Assembly (NCBI GenBank): GCA_030532365.1
Contig: JAUNLH010000012.1
Location: 1-41,386, forward strand
DNA from: Porphyromonas sp.
GTDB taxonomy: Bacteria; Bacteroidota; Bacteroidia; Bacteroidales; Porphyromonadaceae
Direction of reading: 5' to 3'
Length of the DNA stretch: 41,386 nt
The position numbers were made by a program, and so were the translations under genes. Under the pieces are notes generated by a model. The model saw only the letters and a list, made by a program, of their open reading frames with translations, ran no database searches and had not been told where the DNA came from. This document shows positions 1 through 8,546 of the stretch, one piece after another. Each line of letters begins with the position of its first letter. Within the stretch, counting starts at the first letter, position 1.

Positions 1-58
1 GAAGTTCGGAACTTAGGTGCATCGAAGTTCCCAACTTAGATTTTTTAAGTTCGGAAGT
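1..58. repeat. Array A of 13-nt palindromes, 22-23 nt period (cut by window edge)
   Basis: Three copies of the palindrome AAGTT-NNN-AACTT are seen at 2-14 (centre CGG), 25-37 (centre CCC) and 47-58 (last copy degenerate). Repeat starts are 23 and 22 nt apart. The spacers are AGGTGCATCG and AGATTTTTT. The first spacer is the exact reverse complement of a spacer in the array near 29250, so the arrays are related. The array may continue to the left of the window. It lies beyond the terminator of the phosphate operon. Each unit could form a 5-bp mini-hairpin with a 3-nt loop. Function is unknown. Confidence 0.85.
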
Positions 59-172
59 AGTATTGTACTATGTTCTAATCCGTGATTATTAGAGACCTCT
101 TGAGATATTGATTAGGATCTTAGTTTGGGTGCTGCCGAGTGTCGTAGCTGGTCGTCATTAGATATCATATTT
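59..172. other. AT-rich intergenic stretch, nothing recognised
   Basis: This gap lies between repeat array A and the terminator of the phosphate operon. I see no convincing ORF, tRNA or consensus promoter in it. A run of T at 170-177 belongs to the 3' side of the minus-strand terminator. Confidence 0.5.
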
Positions 173-225
173 TTTTTATAAAAACAGAAGTTCCGATCCC
201 TGCCATTACGGGGATCGGAACTTCT
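173..225 (-). terminator. Rho-independent terminator of the pst-phoU-kinase operon
   Basis: A perfect 15-bp stem (186-200 paired with 211-225, 10-nt loop) lies 24 nt after the kinase stop codon. Read on the minus strand it is followed by TGTTTTTAT and then an A-run, as expected for an intrinsic terminator. The stem contains AAGTTCCGATCC, which resembles one half of the dispersed AAGTTCCGAACTT repeat. The terminator may have formed from, or been recruited into, that repeat family; this is only an inference from similarity. Confidence 0.8.
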
Positions 226-249
226 ATCTTCATCAGTATGTCCGGACTG

Positions 250-1965
250 CTACTTACGTAGGTGGAAGAGGACCTCCAGACCACCAGATGGGTGGATGCG
301 TGCTTGTACCTGACCGCCATGTATCTGTATGGCATTGCGTACGATACTGAGCCCAAGCCCAGTGCCACCCTTGCCCTCTTCGCTCTTGCCCTCATCGGCA
401 CGGTAGAAGCGGTCGAAGAGGCGTCCTAGGGTCTTCTCGTCGACGCCCTTACCGGTGTCGTGGTAGGAGATGTAGGCATATTTCTTATCTTCGTGGTAGC
501 TGCGAATATTTATCTCTATGTTGTCTCCAGCGTATCGGAGTGAGTTCTCTACAAGGTTCTTGAATATATCATAGAGAAGGCTCTGATTTCCTCTGATGGT
601 TAGTTCAGAGGGGAGTTCGTTGGCAAACGTGATGCCGTGCTCCGTAAAGGCTGCCGTGTAGGCGATGCGGATCTCCTCGGCTACGAGTCGGAGGTTTACC
701 GGTGTGAAGTCGACCAGAGCCTCATCCTCGTCATCGAGCTTAGTGAGTAGGCGGATGTCGTCGAGTACCTCATTCATGTGGACTGCCTGGCTGTATGCCT
801 TCTGGGTAAACTCCTTGCGCTTCTCGTCGGAGATGTCCATGAAATTGAGCGTCTCGAGGTAACTGCGAATAGAGATGAGTGGGGTGCGCAACTTCTGTGT
901 GATGCTACTCGTCATCTCATGCTTGAGGACTCGGTTGTTCTCCTCCTTGGTTATATCCTCAATCGTTAGCTCAAAACTGCCGTCTTTTGACTTAAGTGCC
1001 TTGATTTCAAATATCTTATTGCACTGGTTGATGGTCTGGATGAGACTTTTCTTTTTGTGCTTCTTATCCTCGAGGAAGTGCTTGACTTTCTCAAGGTTAG
1101 GCTCGTCTATCAGCTCATTGGCATTGGTCATTGGTCTAGTTGCCAGCATATTGGCGTAGAGGATGAAGTGGCTATTGGCGAACTCCGTATTTCCATCCTT
1201 ATCAAAGAGCGCTATGCCTATATTTGAGAGCTTGAAGTGCAGGATCAGGCGCTTGCGTGCTTCACGTATGGCTGCTATTGCCTGCTCCTTCTCCTTCAGG
1301 AGATCGACTATCTGCTGCCCCATGGCGCCGAAGTCATCGGAGGGCAGAGCTAGCTGATCGAGAGGGACACCCTGTGCTATCTGATTGCTCAGGTCACCAA
1401 GCTGGCGTAGTGAGGTATTGTACCTCCGCACGAGCATGAATAGAGCAATCATCATTAGGAGAAAGACTATGATACTCGTGTAGATGAAGTAATAGTTATT
1501 GGTTTCTAGCCCCTGATAGTAGGTATTGACGTGGTCGTACGGTAGTGCGGCACGTATGTAGTGATCGCCATAGTAGCGTGCGTAGTAAAAGGTCTTTGTA
1601 CCGGTAGTCTTGGAGGTACGTACCGACGTCCCCACTTTATGGAAGCGGGCTTGCTGTAGCTCTGGGCGCGTGTCGTGATTGCCCATGGTAGAGGCATCAG
1701 GCACCCCTGTGTCGAGGAGTACCTTGCCATCGTTGTTAACAATAGTGACCCTCAGGTCCTTGGGTATGTCGGGTAGGAGTAGGTCTACAGTTCCTTTCTC
1801 ATAGGCATTGTTGATGACCTCAGCGTGTGCATCGAGCTTCGACAGGAGGAGCTCCCGACGTATCTCGGACTCCTGACGCTGGTGGATGTATACCATCGCC
1901 CCTGTATAGGCAAGTAGGAGCAGGAGAAGTGAGATGAATAGTCTTTGTATCAGTGAGTTCTTCAA
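250..1965 (-). CDS. PhoR-like sensor histidine kinase lacking the phospho-acceptor His
   Basis: This is a membrane sensor kinase of 571 aa. Transmembrane segments lie at about 7-27 and 158-182 and flank a periplasmic sensor region. They are followed by a linker/PAS-like region (about 240-345), a dimerisation/H-box region (about 345-410) and an intact HATPase domain: N-box N470/N474, G1 D503-x-G505-x-G507, and G2 GGTGLGLS at 533-540. In the H-box, where relatives have S/A-H-E-L-K/R-T-P, this protein reads T-Q-K-L-R-T-P, so the phospho-accepting His is Gln357 (codon CAG, 897-895). The start codon is TTG. It is the last gene after pstSCAB-phoU (89-nt gap), so it probably senses phosphate status or the Pst/PhoU complex. 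No response regulator is adjacent. It could act as a phosphatase, as the kinase half of a heterodimer, or be degenerate. The family call is firm; the activity is uncertain. Confidence 0.9.
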   Translation of the reverse strand: MKNSLIQRLFISLLLLLLAYTGAMVYIHQRQESEIRRELLLSKLDAHAEVINNAYEKGTVDLLLPDIPKDLRVTIVNNDGKVLLDTGVPDASTMGNHDTRPELQQARFHKVGTSVRTSKTTGTKTFYYARYYGDHYIRAALPYDHVNTYYQGLETNNYYFIYTSIIVFLLMMIALFMLVRRYNTSLRQLGDLSNQIAQGVPLDQLALPSDDFGAMGQQIVDLLKEKEQAIAAIREARKRLILHFKLSNIGIALFDKDGNTEFANSHFILYANMLATRPMTNANELIDEPNLEKVKHFLEDKKHKKKSLIQTINQCNKIFEIKALKSKDGSFELTIEDITKEENNRVLKHEMTSSITQKLRTPLISIRSYLETLNFMDISDEKRKEFTQKAYSQAVHMNEVLDDIRLLTKLDDEDEALVDFTPVNLRLVAEEIRIAYTAAFTEHGITFANELPSELTIRGNQSLLYDIFKNLVENSLRYAGDNIEINIRSYHEDKKYAYISYHDTGKGVDEKTLGRLFDRFYRADEGKSEEGKGGTGLGLSIVRNAIQIHGGQVQARIHPSGGLEVLFHLRK

Positions 1966-2054
1966 TTTTCTAGGGTCTTTGGTTAGGTTTTGAATTGGTG
2001 GTAGGTGGGGGGATCTCCGATCAGATCTCAGCTTCGCTCTGGTATGTCGTGAGT

Positions 2055-2744
2055 TTACTGCTTCTTGTTGAGATCTTCGCCGTGCCTTATGTCTCTACCC
2101 TTGATGAGGTAGATGGTAGACTCTGCGATATTAGTAGCACTGTCACCACAGCGCTCGAGGTTGTGTGCGATGCATTCGATACTGATGAGCTCGTAGACCT
2201 CCTCAGGCGTTAGCTCTCTGTATGAGTACATCTCGCTCATGAGATCCTTGATATAATGATACCCCTCATCGACCTTGTCGTCGCCCTCTATCACCTCGTA
2301 CGCTACCTGTATCTGCTCGTTGGTGAAGGATAGTATCGCATTGCGAATGAGGAGGTTGACATCGTCAAGCATCTTTACAACGGTATCGCGTACTTTGTGC
2401 AGCTCAGGTCGGTTGAGATCTACCTCCCTGACATAGCGGACGACGTTGAGCACCATGTCACCAACTCGCTCTAGATTGGTCGTGAGGTCTTGGTATGCTA
2501 TGATGCGGCGTAGCTCCTCAGCGACGGGGAAAAACTTGAAGATGGTGAATGCTACCTCCTCACGGATCTTTATCTCTAGGCGGTCTATGATGATTTCATT
2601 ATTCTTCGCCTCTTCGATGAGCTCTTCTGTCTGTGGTTCGTCGATCAGCTTTCTGAGGATGGCAAACTGTAGGAGTACATTCTTGGAAATGAGCTCAAAC
2701 TCCTTGAGTAATATCTGCTGCTGTTGCTGTTTGATGCGGCTCAT
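2055..2744 (-). CDS. phoU: Phosphate transport system regulator PhoU
   Basis: This 229-aa all-helical cytoplasmic protein has the PhoU pattern of two three-helix repeats with acidic metal-binding E/DxxxD-type motifs, for example the stretch around NLERVGDMVLNVVRYVRE and the second copy around NLERCGDSATNIAES. PhoU proteins link the PstSCAB transporter to a PhoR-type kinase and restrain phosphate uptake when phosphate is plentiful. The gene follows pstB by 38 nt and precedes the histidine kinase by 89 nt, the expected order for a phosphate operon. Length is normal for the family. Confidence 0.95.
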   Translation of the reverse strand: MSRIKQQQQQILLKEFELISKNVLLQFAILRKLIDEPQTEELIEEAKNNEIIIDRLEIKIREEVAFTIFKFFPVAEELRRIIAYQDLTTNLERVGDMVLNVVRYVREVDLNRPELHKVRDTVVKMLDDVNLLIRNAILSFTNEQIQVAYEVIEGDDKVDEGYHYIKDLMSEMYSYRELTPEEVYELISIECIAHNLERCGDSATNIAESTIYLIKGRDIRHGEDLNKKQ

Positions 2745-2782
2745 ATATGGTTGAGTTGTATGAATTTTGGTTGTATGATCTA

Positions 2783-3739
2783 TTAGCTAAAGACTCCTGT
2801 TAGGTAATCCTCTGTCTGCTTGTGCTTTGGCTTGGTAAACATCTTGTCGGTATCGCCGTACTCTATCATCTCGCCCATGTACATGAAGACAGACTTATCA
2901 GAGATGCGTGCTGCCTGGCTCATGTTGTGCGTTACGATGATGATGGAGTACTTCTCCTTGAGCTCTAGTATCAGCTCTTCTATCCTATTGGTAGCGATGG
3001 GGTCTAGTGCTGAGGTGGGCTCGTCCATCAGCAAAACCTCAGGTCGCATGGCCAGTGCACGGGCGATACAGAGGCGTTGTTGCTGCCCACCTGAGAGGAA
3101 GGTGCCCTTCTTCTTTAGCTGGTCTTTGGTCTCGTCCCATAGTGCGACGCTCTCAAGGCTTGTCTGGACGATCTCCTCTTTCTCTGACTTTGAGAGTCTT
3201 ATGCCATTGAGCTTGTAACCCGCTAGTACGTTGTCTGCGATAGACATGGTAGGAAATGGGTTAGGACGCTGAAAGACCATGCCGGCTCTACGTCGGGCCT
3301 CCATGGAGTTCATATTGAGCATGTTCTCTCCATTTAGTAGGATTTCGCCCTCAGTCTTGATACTAGGATAGAGGTCGTGCATGCGGTTGATGGCTCGGAG
3401 TAGGGTGCTCTTACCGCATCCGCTTGGTCCCATGACAGCTGTCACTAAGTTCTCATAAAAAGTGACATTGACATCCTTAATCGCCTTTTTCTCAGGTGTA
3501 TATGATACAGACAAGTTGCACACCTTGATGATGGGCTTGAGCTCCTTCTCCTTTGTCGTGGTCGGCTTGTCGAAAAGCGTGTCAGACACTTGGTAGTTGT
3601 CGATAGTGTCGGTAGTCGTCTCGATATTAGTGACGTCTTTGCTCACCTCTTGCTCTGCGGTTGGTTGAGCCGTTGATGTGGGCGTTTCAGATTTCATATT
3701 AGTCACAGTTGTATTTAGGGTTTGTTTTGTATTTATCAT
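2783..3739 (-). CDS. pstB: Phosphate ABC transporter ATP-binding protein PstB, N-terminally extended
   Basis: This is the ATPase subunit of the high-affinity phosphate importer. Walker [10 protein letters not shown] is at 104-112, followed by the LSGGQQQRL signature, the Walker [13 protein letters not shown] and a switch His (IVTHNM). PstB is usually about 250 aa; this ORF is 318 aa because of a Thr/Glu-rich, low-complexity extension of about 66 residues before the conserved core starts ([11 protein letters not shown]). The ATG lies 3 nt after the pstA stop, which fits translational coupling. An internal Met15 exists, but none lies close to the core, so at least most of the extension is probably translated. 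Confidence 0.96.
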   Translation of the reverse strand: MINTKQTLNTTVTNMKSETPTSTAQPTAEQEVSKDVTNIETTTDTIDNYQVSDTLFDKPTTTKEKELKPIIKVCNLSVSYTPEKKAIKDVNVTFYENLVTAVMGPSGCGKSTLLRAINRMHDLYPSIKTEGEILLNGENMLNMNSMEARRRAGMVFQRPNPFPTMSIADNVLAGYKLNGIRLSKSEKEEIVQTSLESVALWDETKDQLKKKGTFLSGGQQQRLCIARALAMRPEVLLMDEPTSALDPIATNRIEELILELKEKYSIIIVTHNMSQAARISDKSVFMYMGEMIEYGDTDKMFTKPKHKQTEDYLTGVFS

Positions 3740-3742
3740 TAC

Positions 3743-4669
3743 TTAGTTGATGCGCCATTTGTTTGCCACTGCCTTTGCGAGAAGGTTCATGCCAAAGATA
3801 AGGATAAGTAGTAAGAGTGAGGAAGACCAGATCAAGTCTGCAAGGTTGGGATCGTTGTAGAACTCCCAAATCAACAAGCTCACAGCGCTCATCGGCTTAG
3901 TGATGTTGTAGCTGATGTAGTTGGCTCCTAGCGCAGTTACCATCAAAGGTGCCGTCTCTCCCATCACCCTGGAGATGGCGAGTAGGATGCCGGTGAATAG
4001 TCCTCCAAAGGCACTAGGGACTATGACTCGGAACATTACCGAAGTGTACGACGCCCCAAGGCCTAGCCCTGCCTCCTTGAGCGTGGTAGGGATCATCGCG
4101 ATACTCTCCTCTGTGCTTCGTATGATCATTGGTAGCATCATGAAGCCAAGGGAGACACCACCAGCAAGTGCGCTAAAGCTGTGCATGGTGCTCACAATCC
4201 ACATGTAGACCACAATACCGTACACGATAGATGGGATGCCCTGTAGTATGTCGGTGAGGACTCGGACGACCTTTGCTAGCCAGCTCTCTTTTTTCTCTGC
4301 TAGGAAGATGCCAGCAAATATACCGAGTGGAACTGCCATTGCGATGGCTATCGCTAGCATCATCAGTGTTCCTGTGATACCATTTAGGATACCACCTGGT
4401 ATGATCTCCCCTGACTCTCTCGCATACATAGCCTCCATAGAGGTTGGTACGACCTGCGTGAAGAGACCTAGGTTGAACTGCTTGTAGCCCTTGACAATCA
4501 ACTCAAAGAGGATCGAGAAGAGCGGAATAGCAGTGGAGATGGTTAGGATGATCACTAGGACATAGATGAATCTATCTGCTGCGATCTTGGATTTTAGCCT
4601 TGTAGGTCTTGAGGCTACCTCTGCGATCTTGTCTTGTTGTACCTGTGAAGTAATATCTGTCGAAGACAT
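3743..4669 (-). CDS. pstA: Phosphate ABC transporter permease PstA
   Basis: This inner-membrane permease (308 aa) has about six hydrophobic segments and the BPD_transp_1 cytoplasmic-loop motif EAGLGLGASYTSVMFRVIVPSA, which docks onto PstB. It forms the phosphate channel with PstC. The N-terminal 25 residues or so are hydrophilic, followed by a first membrane helix around 32-58. It lies between pstC (22-nt gap) and pstB (3-nt gap) in the pstSCAB order. Nothing unusual was seen. Confidence 0.96.
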   Translation of the reverse strand: MSSTDITSQVQQDKIAEVASRPTRLKSKIAADRFIYVLVIILTISTAIPLFSILFELIVKGYKQFNLGLFTQVVPTSMEAMYARESGEIIPGGILNGITGTLMMLAIAIAMAVPLGIFAGIFLAEKKESWLAKVVRVLTDILQGIPSIVYGIVVYMWIVSTMHSFSALAGGVSLGFMMLPMIIRSTEESIAMIPTTLKEAGLGLGASYTSVMFRVIVPSAFGGLFTGILLAISRVMGETAPLMVTALGANYISYNITKPMSAVSLLIWEFYNDPNLADLIWSSSLLLLILIFGMNLLAKAVANKWRIN

Positions 4670-4691
4670 CTCTTTCGTGCTCTGGGGTTAA

Positions 4692-5540
4692 TTACTTACT
4701 GAGTTGTTTAATTACTGCTTTGGCAATCAGATTGATAATAGCAGTGATTAAGAATAGTAGGAAACCAATAGCAAAGAGTGAGCTTAGCTTAAGACCTGAT
4801 GCCTCACCAAACTGGTTGGCAATGACACTTGCCATGGTATTTCCGGTGTCTGCCAGACTGATGGGTATGTTATTGGTGTTACCTATCAGCATGGTTACAG
4901 CCATGGTCTCTCCGAGTGCTCGCCCAAAGGCTAGGATATATGCAGCAAAGATGCCGGATCCAGACACTGGGAGGCTTATGGTCTTGATTGTCTCAAGCTG
5001 AGTCGCCCCTAGACTATATGCGCCCTCTTTGAGATCATTGGGCACCATGCTGATGAACTCCGTACTTAGCGATGACGCATAGGGTATAATCATGATAGCC
5101 AGTACGATAGAAGCTAGTAGGATGCCAAAGCCCTGTGAATTGACCCCTAGTTGTATCAGTATAGGTCTTACAGTGTAGAAGCCCCAGATACCATAGACAA
5201 TAGAGGGGACACCTGCTAAGAGATCTACTATTGAGCCAGCGATTCTAGCAATTCTCTTACCTCTGAAGTACTCCCCATTGAAGATTGCTACTGATAGAGA
5301 GAACGGGATGCAGAAGACGAGTGCAAGGAGAGAGGTTAGGAGTGTGCCCGCAATAAAGGGGAGGGCACCATAGGTGTCACTTCTCGAGACCCACTCAGAA
5401 GAAGCTACAAACTTTAGTAGTCCAAACTCCCTGAAGGCAGGGAGGCTCTCCGTAGTTAGAGCGTACAAGATACCAGCGGCAACTACTACAATAAAGACAC
5501 CCGCTAGTGTGAGGAGTAAATTGAATATCTTATCCTTCAT
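4692..5540 (-). CDS. pstC: Phosphate ABC transporter permease PstC
   Basis: This is the second permease subunit (282 aa) with an N-terminal membrane helix (about 7-30), several further hydrophobic segments, and the coupling-loop motif KEGAYSLGATQLETIKTISLPVSGSG (shortened: EGAYSLGATQLETI). It pairs with PstA in the inner membrane. Its start overlaps the end of pstS by 11 nt, so translation is likely coupled to pstS. Length is near the family norm of about 290-320. Confidence 0.95.
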   Translation of the reverse strand: MKDKIFNLLLTLAGVFIVVVAAGILYALTTESLPAFREFGLLKFVASSEWVSRSDTYGALPFIAGTLLTSLLALVFCIPFSLSVAIFNGEYFRGKRIARIAGSIVDLLAGVPSIVYGIWGFYTVRPILIQLGVNSQGFGILLASIVLAIMIIPYASSLSTEFISMVPNDLKEGAYSLGATQLETIKTISLPVSGSGIFAAYILAFGRALGETMAVTMLIGNTNNIPISLADTGNTMASVIANQFGEASGLKLSSLFAIGFLLFLITAIINLIAKAVIKQLSK

Positions 5541-6624
5541 TGATCTCGCTAGTAATATTTTTTTCTACTTCTGTAGGATCAGCTGCCCACAATGGCTCAC
5601 CATTGTAAGTCATGCTTTTGATGACTGCCTCTGCCTTCTTTCTGGCTGACAAGGGTAGAGGTACATAGTGCGTCTTGGATGCGCTCCTAGCACCTTCCTC
5701 TCCGACAAGGAATAGGAGGAACTTCTGGAGCTCCTGTACGTGTCTGAGCGACCTCCCATAGTAATTCTGCTCCTTGTACACGATGACCCAAGTCATGGTA
5801 CTGATAGGATAGGCATCGGGGTGGGTAGGATTTGAGATGATAGCACGTGTGTCGTCGGGTAGGTCTTTGTCAGCACTGAGCTTAATTGTCTCGAGATTGG
5901 CCTCTACGAACTTCCCAGCTCTGTTCTGCATTCGAGCTGATACTATGTCCATCGCCAGTGCATACTCGGATCCTAGGTAGCCAATAGATCCCACAGTCTG
6001 CCCGATTACTCCGGCTACACCAGGGTTGCCCTTCGCAGCGATGCCTACTGGAAAGTTGACGGACTTCCCTGCGCCGATGGCTTCATCCCATTCGGTGCTC
6101 ACCTGGCTCATAAAGCCAGTGAATACTGCTGTCGTACCACTACCTTCACTACGGTAAACCACAGTAATGGGTTGATCTGGAAGGATGACATCTGGATTCG
6201 CCTCCGCAAGTGCTGGGTCATTCCAGTTCGTGATATTGCCAAGGAATATGTCTGTCACCAGATCTGGTGTAAGGTTAAGCACCGGTACATCATCAAGATT
6301 GTATGATAGTACCACGCCTCCAATACAAGTGGGGATATGGAGCACTTCGGCTGGCATCTCCGCCATCTCGCTGTCTGACATAAAGACATCTGTACCTCCA
6401 AAGTCGACTGTGTGCTCTTCGAGGTTTCGGATACCTGCACCGCTGCCCATGGCTCCGTAGCTAATTTTGATGCCACTTAGCTGATCGTAGAGCTTCGTTG
6501 CATCGCTGTAGAATGGTGCGGGAAACGTGGCTCCCGCGCCGCTAAGTATAACGTTATCTCTTCCGCATGATGAAGCCAGCAGAAGTGTGACCACTAGTGA
6601 GATGATTGATGGAAGTGCTCTCAT
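5530..6624 (-). CDS. pstS: Phosphate-binding lipoprotein PstS
   Basis: This periplasmic phosphate-binding protein delivers phosphate to PstCA. From the chosen ATG at 6624 it is 364 aa, with a lipoprotein signal peptide ending in the lipobox LASSC (Cys20). The mature part starts with the PstS pattern SGAGATFPAPFY and carries the phosphate-site segments YGAMGSGAG, FGGTD and RSEGSGTTAVF. An ORF runs upstream in frame to an ATG at 6702, but a consensus TAACTTTG promoter box at 6673-6680 puts the likely transcription start near 6669, downstream of that ATG. The 6624 start also gives a standard signal peptide and an A-rich upstream sequence. It is the first gene of the operon. Confidence 0.94.
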   Translation of the reverse strand: MRALPSIISLVVTLLLASSCGRDNVILSGAGATFPAPFYSDATKLYDQLSGIKISYGAMGSGAGIRNLEEHTVDFGGTDVFMSDSEMAEMPAEVLHIPTCIGGVVLSYNLDDVPVLNLTPDLVTDIFLGNITNWNDPALAEANPDVILPDQPITVVYRSEGSGTTAVFTGFMSQVSTEWDEAIGAGKSVNFPVGIAAKGNPGVAGVIGQTVGSIGYLGSEYALAMDIVSARMQNRAGKFVEANLETIKLSADKDLPDDTRAIISNPTHPDAYPISTMTWVIVYKEQNYYGRSLRHVQELQKFLLFLVGEEGARSASKTHYVPLPLSARKKAEAVIKSMTYNGEPLWAADPTEVEKNITSEINEG

Positions 6625-6672
6625 ATTTTTTTGAAACATAGAGTACGGTTTGCCTCTTCTCGACATCTGTAG

Positions 6673-6680
6673 CAAAGTTA
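6673..6680 (-). promoter_or_regulatory. Bacteroidota-type -7 promoter box of the pst operon
   Basis: The minus strand reads TAACTTTG, a perfect match to the Bacteroidota TAnnTTTG element. It would start transcription near 6669, giving a 5' leader of about 45 nt to the pstS ATG at 6624. No clear -33 TTTG was found at the usual distance. Confidence 0.6.
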
Positions 6681-6722
6681 ACATATATCCTTCATTTTTC
6701 ATAGCTTAATTTGATCAAAGAC

Positions 6723-8192
6723 TTACATTAAAGGGGCGAAAAGACGTAGCGCCGACTCCCACAGTCGCTTGATGAGCGGGCGTTGCTTCCAATCTTCATA
6801 GTAAAGTTCTGTAGAGTTATTTAGGTCCTGCTCGAAGCATCGGTTGAGCATCGAGGTGCACTCCCTGTCGTATAGCAATGAAGTGATCTCGAAATTGTGC
6901 TCCATACTGCGGAAGTCCATGTTGGCTGATCCGATGATAGATAGTTTTTCGTCTATAGTGACCACCTTGGCGTGTAGGAAACCCTCTTGGTAGAGGTATA
7001 TGTGTACACCTGCCTTGAGCATATTGTCGAAGTAGGAGCGAGCTGCGGCATTCACGCCTAGAATATCGCTGGAGCGAGGTAGCATAAGCTCCACCTTTAC
7101 ACCGGCTAAGGCAGCCCCCGCTATTGCCTTGTAGAGGCTCTCTGGAGGGAGGAAGTAGGGGGTCTGTATACGGACGCTCCTCTTTGCTTCATATATGGCA
7201 CGGCATAGCACCTGCTGTAGTATGCGAAAACTACCTGTAGGTCCGCTGGTAAAAGTCTGCATCATTACGTTGTGGTCTATGCAGGATCGCACTCTACTAC
7301 TATCGTAGCTTAGGGTACTCCCCCCTCCGATGATAGAATTATAGAAGAAAGACTTGGGCAGTACCTTACGTGATGCTACGTACCAGTCTGTCATGAATGC
7401 AGCCTGTAGAGCATTCACAGCTCTACCAGTGATTCTAGCATGTGTATCTCTCCACTTTCCGAGCTTATTGCCATAAGTGTAATGATCAGCGATGTTCATA
7501 CCTCCCACATAGCCAATAGATCCATCTATGACGACGATCTTGCGGTGGTTGCGGTAGTTGATCTTGCTAGTCAGAGCAGGGAAAACTACCTCTAGGATCG
7601 GGTAGACTTCTATCCCCGCTGCTCGCATCTCTCTAAAGTAGGCTTTGGATGTATTGAAGCTCCCAACGTGGTCGTACAGCACTCTAACTTCGATCCCTTC
7701 CTGTGCTTTCTCGATGAGGGCTTCCTGCAGCTGCGTGCCGGTCTTATCATCGCGTATGATGTAGTACTGGATGTGTATGTGGTGCTTCGCTGATTTGATG
7801 TCAGCGATGAGGGCTTCTAACTTTTCTTTTCCTGCAGTGAAGAGTTCTAGATTATCTGCCTCCATGACGCTGTTGCTCGTCTGCTGGAGGATCATCTCCT
7901 TTAGCCGCTGGTGCTCACGAATGAGATCGTTAGGTTCTGAAACCACACCTATGGGAGCCTCAGGTGTAGCGCTCTGCATGATGCGCTCGTAGGAGCGCTT
8001 AGAAATGATCCTATGTCTCCTCGTATCCTTTCCTACCATGAGATACAAGACAAAGCCAACACCAGGTAGCAGGACAAGGATCGTTACCCAACTGAGAGCC
8101 TTTAGTGGGTTACGATTTTCCAGTAGGACGGTGAGGATCGTACTGACAATGATGAAGATATAGATATATAGTAAGATCGTGTGCCAGTTCAT
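6723..8192 (-). CDS. cls: Cardiolipin synthase (phospholipase D family)
   Basis: This 489-aa membrane enzyme should condense phosphatidylglycerol molecules (or PG with another phospholipid) to cardiolipin. Two N-terminal hydrophobic segments (about 5-25 and 33-53) are followed by two PLD domains with HxKxxxxD motifs: NHRKIVVIDGS near residue 214 and LHAKVVTIDEK near residue 406. Each is followed by the usual GG/GSANMD segment. Length is typical of bacterial Cls. It stands alone between the xse unit (57-nt gap upstream) and the pst operon, and it could be transcribed from the leuS-xse operon. Confidence 0.95.
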   Translation of the reverse strand: MNWHTILLYIYIFIIVSTILTVLLENRNPLKALSWVTILVLLPGVGFVLYLMVGKDTRRHRIISKRSYERIMQSATPEAPIGVVSEPNDLIREHQRLKEMILQQTSNSVMEADNLELFTAGKEKLEALIADIKSAKHHIHIQYYIIRDDKTGTQLQEALIEKAQEGIEVRVLYDHVGSFNTSKAYFREMRAAGIEVYPILEVVFPALTSKINYRNHRKIVVIDGSIGYVGGMNIADHYTYGNKLGKWRDTHARITGRAVNALQAAFMTDWYVASRKVLPKSFFYNSIIGGGSTLSYDSSRVRSCIDHNVMMQTFTSGPTGSFRILQQVLCRAIYEAKRSVRIQTPYFLPPESLYKAIAGAALAGVKVELMLPRSSDILGVNAAARSYFDNMLKAGVHIYLYQEGFLHAKVVTIDEKLSIIGSANMDFRSMEHNFEITSLLYDRECTSMLNRCFEQDLNNSTELYYEDWKQRPLIKRLWESALRLFAPLM

Positions 8193-8249
8193 TGTGATCC
8201 TTTCTTACATTTCTCCTTTGATGTCAGTTATCTTCGATCTTGGCTGTTG

Positions 8250-8546
8250 TTAAAATGGAAACAGATCCTCGTCTGAAGAGGATGAAGTAGACGAACTACT
8301 TGACGTAGAAGTGGGTGACTGTTCCTCTCTAAGCTCCTTAAGTATCTCTGATACCTCCGACCCGACTTCCTTCATTTTATTACGACAGTGCACTATGAGG
8401 GCCACCACTCTACGGCTCTGGTCTAATACCTCGCTTATAGGCAATTCCTCGTCTTCAAGCCTGGCAAGTATCTTTTCCGTTTCTGCGATGGCTTCATCAT
8501 AGGTCATCCCTTCAATGTCTGGGTACTTATTGTCCTTGTTACTCAT
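8250..8546 (-). CDS. xseB: Exodeoxyribonuclease VII small subunit
   Basis: This 98-aa protein has the XseB core MTYDEAIAETEKILARLEDEELPISEVLDQS, here cut to MTYDEAIAETEKILARLE, forming a helical hairpin that binds the XseA C-terminus. The last 25 residues are a Ser/Thr-rich low-complexity tail, longer than in many XseB proteins (usually about 70-80 aa). Its start overlaps the xseA stop by 4 nt (ATGA type), so the two subunits are translationally coupled. Confidence 0.92.
   Translation of the reverse strand: MSNKDNKYPDIEGMTYDEAIAETEKILARLEDEELPISEVLDQSRRVVALIVHCRNKMKEVGSEVSEILKELREEQSPTSTSSSSSTSSSSDEDLFPF

Noticed and set aside
6625-6702. In-frame upstream extension of pstS (26 codons)
   Set aside because: A TAACTTTG promoter box lies inside it, and the internal ATG gives a standard lipoprotein signal peptide.
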